Of a DNA stretch of 64,000 bases, positions 63,201 through 64,000 are shown piece after piece; within the stretch, counting starts at the first letter, position 1; each line of letters begins with the position of its first letter. The position numbers and the translations under genes are program-made. Origin of the DNA: Burkholderiales bacterium (GTDB taxonomy: Bacteria > Pseudomonadota > Gammaproteobacteria > Burkholderiales > SG8-41); assembly GCA_019634975.1 (NCBI GenBank), contig JAHCAI010000001.1, forward strand, positions 480,552 through 544,551, in the 5' to 3' direction. Below the pieces are notes generated by a model that saw only the letters and a program-made list of their open reading frames with translations, was not told where the DNA came from and did no database searches.

Positions 63201-63313
63201 TGTTCTCGCAAATGCTGACGCTCTATGTCACGCCGACTTTCTACGTGAGCATGGACCGGCTCGCCGCCTATTTCCGCAAGCGAAGCGCTGCGCTGCCGGC
63301 CGTGGGCAGATAA
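60215..63313 (+). CDS. RND-family multidrug/hydrophobe efflux pump
   Basis: 1032 residues, the family length, with 12 membrane helices and two large periplasmic loops. The conserved helix 4 motif GFVVDDAIVVLENILRHMEM carries the proton-relay Asp pair, and the FxGxAI-like NVSRIFIVRPVATTVLVAAI is the first helix. It is of the MdtBC/AcrB-like HAE1 group, exporting drugs, detergents or similar compounds. Last gene of the three-gene operon; 48 bases after the adaptor. No clear terminator is seen in the 130 bases after it. Confidence 0.94.
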   Translation: MNVSRIFIVRPVATTVLVAAIIIFGVLAFRALPVNELPNVDFPTISVTADLPGANPDIMASTVATPLERQFSQVAGIDSMSSVSSTGRTRITLQFSLDRDIDAAAQDVQTAISQTLRRLPDGMDPPTLRKVNPADAPIMFLALTAQTLPLPALDEFADTHIAQRFSMISGVAQVQVFGSQRYAVRVFLDPEAMSKRGLGLERVVSAIQNANSNLPSGVLQGAARDFTVKSSATLQRAENFNNLIVAYRDGMPVRLSDVGRAVDGIENAKIKSWLNGERAIVLAVYRQPGANTVEVAGRLRALFPEIEASAPPGVRIHVVNDRSEFIQASIREVEFHLVLSMVLVVLVIMVFLRNARSTIITALILPTSIVATFGVMYVLGYSLNNLSLMAIILAVGFVVDDAIVVLENILRHMEMGKDRMTAALEGAQEIGFTVLSMTVSLAAVFIPILFMEGMLGRLFREFAVTVGVAVLVSGVISLSMTPMMCSLMLKNVHDEKHGRIYMALERMFDWMRDIYGNSLRWTMKHRGLMLLGSAVFLVLTVMLYQAVPQGFIPRQDTGVFFGNTRAPEGLPFTELEKRQARVAEIIQKNPNVEAVMSTAGQGTGGVVGSNIGRVIIRLKPLGERTKGADAVIQELRRAFAGGGQGLRVFMNNPPAIRIGGLISTSDYQLVLQGSNQKQLYEASKELEARLRESGLLQDVNSSLEVSNPEIQIEIDRDRAAVLGISPQQVEAALYNAYGGRRISTLYGSTDQYNVLLELDPKFQQDINALRSLFVQSSTGQMVPIQAVADIRMGVGPVSVSHYGQLLSVVLSFNLAPGYSIGDAVTYVKGIADASLPAGVIYSVAGNAQAFEEAFRTLPILLLITVLVIYMVLAVLYEHYGHPITILTALPFAGFGALLMLLIAGHELNVFSFVGIILLVGLVKKNGIMMVDFAIQMQRERGMSAADAIVEASVVRFRPIMMTTMAAIFATLPLAFGTGIGSEMRQPLGIAVVGGLVFSQMLTLYVTPTFYVSMDRLAAYFRKRSAALPAVGR

Positions 63314-63445
63314 AAAAATTGCCTGAAGGGTATTGCGCCCAGAAAAAAAGTCCCGGATAATCGCGGGCTTCGCTGATGCAACAGTTTGCTGGCCAGCCAG
63401 GGCGGCAAAAATCAGCGAGGGGCCTAAAAAAGTAGTTTCAGGGTG

Positions 63446-63475
63446 TTGACAGAAGTAAAAACATCCAGCTATAAT
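63446..63475 (+). promoter_or_regulatory. rRNA/tRNA operon promoter
   Basis: -35 TTGACA (63446-63451) and -10 TATAAT (63470-63475), both perfect, with an 18-base spacer, 21 bases before the tRNA. A GC-rich discriminator follows the -10, as in stringently controlled promoters. Confidence 0.85.
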
Positions 63476-63495
63476 TCTGGGCTTGATTGATCGGG

Positions 63496-63572
63496 CGCGG
63501 GGTGGAGCAGTCTGGCAGCTCGTCGGGCTCATAACCCGAAGGTCATAGGTTCAAATCCTATCCCCGCTACCA
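63496..63572 (+). tRNA. Initiator tRNA-fMet (CAT)
   Basis: 77 bases with encoded CCA. The anticodon CAT is at 63530-63532, in a stem with three GGG/CCC pairs, the hallmark of initiators. The acceptor stem CGCGGGG pairs with CCCCGC, leaving C1 opposite T72 unpaired, the usual initiator feature. T-arm GGTTCAAATCC is normal. It lies between a strong promoter and 16S rRNA, so it should be the first product of the rRNA operon transcript. Confidence 0.97.
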
Positions 63573-63574
63573 AC

Positions 63575-63586
63575 GTTCTTTAAAAA
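63575..63586 (+). promoter_or_regulatory. boxA of the rRNA leader
   Basis: GTTCTTTAAAAA matches the rRNA antitermination boxA (consensus TGCTCTTTAACA) and is followed by sequence typical of betaproteobacterial 16S leaders (ACAGCCGATAAGTGTGGGC). It recruits NusB/NusE to keep polymerase antiterminated. Confidence 0.8.
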
Positions 63587-63722
63587 ATTACAGCCGATAA
63601 GTGTGGGCACTTGGTTTTGAGGGTGCCGCGCAAGGAAACGCGCGCGGTCATCAAGCAATACAGAAGTGCTCGCACGACGGAATTGAAACATACGTCAAGC
63701 GAGTTAATACTTTGCAGAGATT

Positions 63723-64000
63723 AAACTGAAGAGTTTGATCCTGGCTCAGATTGAACGCTGGCGGCATGCCTTACACATGCAAGTCGAACGCGAAAGCGGG
63801 GCAACCCGCAAGTAGAGTGGCGAACGGGTGAGTAATACATCGGAACATGTCCAGTAGCGGGGGATAACCTGTCGAAAGATAGGCTAATACCGCATACGAT
63901 CTACGGATGAAAGCAGGGGACCGCAAGGCCTTGCACTATTGGAGTGGCCGATGTCGGATTAGCTAGTTGGTGAGGTAAAGGCTTACCAAGGCGACGATCC
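63723..64000 (+). rRNA. 16S ribosomal RNA, 5' part
   Basis: Begins at AAACTGAAG, equivalent to E. coli position 1, then GAGTTTGATCCTGGCTCAG. Variable regions read as Betaproteobacteria (GCGGCATGCCTTACACATGC). Runs off the window after about 278 bases. Confidence 0.98.

Noticed and set aside
63314..63445. Terminator after the RND pump gene
   Set aside because: Only a weak CCCG/CGGG pairing near 63350 without a T-run.
1..64000. CRISPR arrays, insertion sequences, prophage or integrase genes
   Set aside because: No regularly spaced repeats, transposase or recombinase motifs were seen in any frame.

Overview
The window is about 64 kb of G+C-rich chromosome from a betaproteobacterium. The partial 16S rRNA at the right edge has a betaproteobacterial 5' end, and its leader has a typical boxA. 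The gene content suggests a sulfur-oxidising, probably autotrophic organism: adenylylsulfate reductase aprMBA, ATP sulfurylase sat, the rubisco activase pair cbbQO, and a polyhydroxybutyrate cluster (phaC, phaB, phaP, phaR). Genus cannot be fixed from the sequence alone.

Layout. 1-5.1 kb: a divergent HiPIP/SDR versus MerR-type regulator locus with DUF3429, VOC, GNAT, TSUP and amidohydrolase genes. 5.3-8.6 kb: a thiamine-diphosphate enzyme whose 3' end is partly duplicated, with a higBA toxin-antitoxin pair between the copies and an AbrB/Doc pair just after. 8.6-13.1 kb: PsiE-like protein, MocR regulator and a PAS-GAF-GGDEF-EAL protein with a dead GGDEF motif. 13.1-13.5 kb: gene debris. 13.5-18.7 kb: dinG, a membrane-anchored TAXI-type binding protein, DUF1232 and rimO. 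18.7-22.7 kb: PHB genes. 22.8-29.9 kb: ZIP transporter, pgeF-rluD, bamD, and a copper operon (copA-copZ-csoR) with a clear CsoR-type operator. 30-38.5 kb: acetoacetyl-CoA ligase, prfB-lysS (with the programmed frameshift), a spermidine-synthase-like protein, recJ and its RpfE-like partner. 38.6-47.7 kb: lolCD, an AlkA-type glycosylase, DUF2062, comEC, LysE exporter, scpAB. 47.7-51.3 kb: cbbQO and a phosphoesterase that appears to start at CTG. 51.4-57.2 kb: aprMBA plus three small accessory genes, convergent with sat. 57.5-63.3 kb: a tripartite RND efflux operon. 63.4-64 kb: an rRNA promoter, initiator tRNA, boxA leader and 16S rRNA.

How the genes fit together. AprBA oxidises sulfite and AMP to APS with electrons passing to the membrane through AprM, and Sat converts APS and pyrophosphate to ATP and sulfate. 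CbbQO would keep rubisco active for CO2 fixation, and PHB stores surplus carbon, re-entering metabolism through acetoacetyl-CoA ligase. The least explained part is the run of three small genes after aprA: an NTF2-like small protein, a cytoplasmic SlyD-like FKBP and a 52-residue protein, separated from aprA by a strong hairpin. A second pattern not covered by gene annotation is a set of six short A+T-rich islands, five of them between genes, that match or nearly match the IHF consensus.
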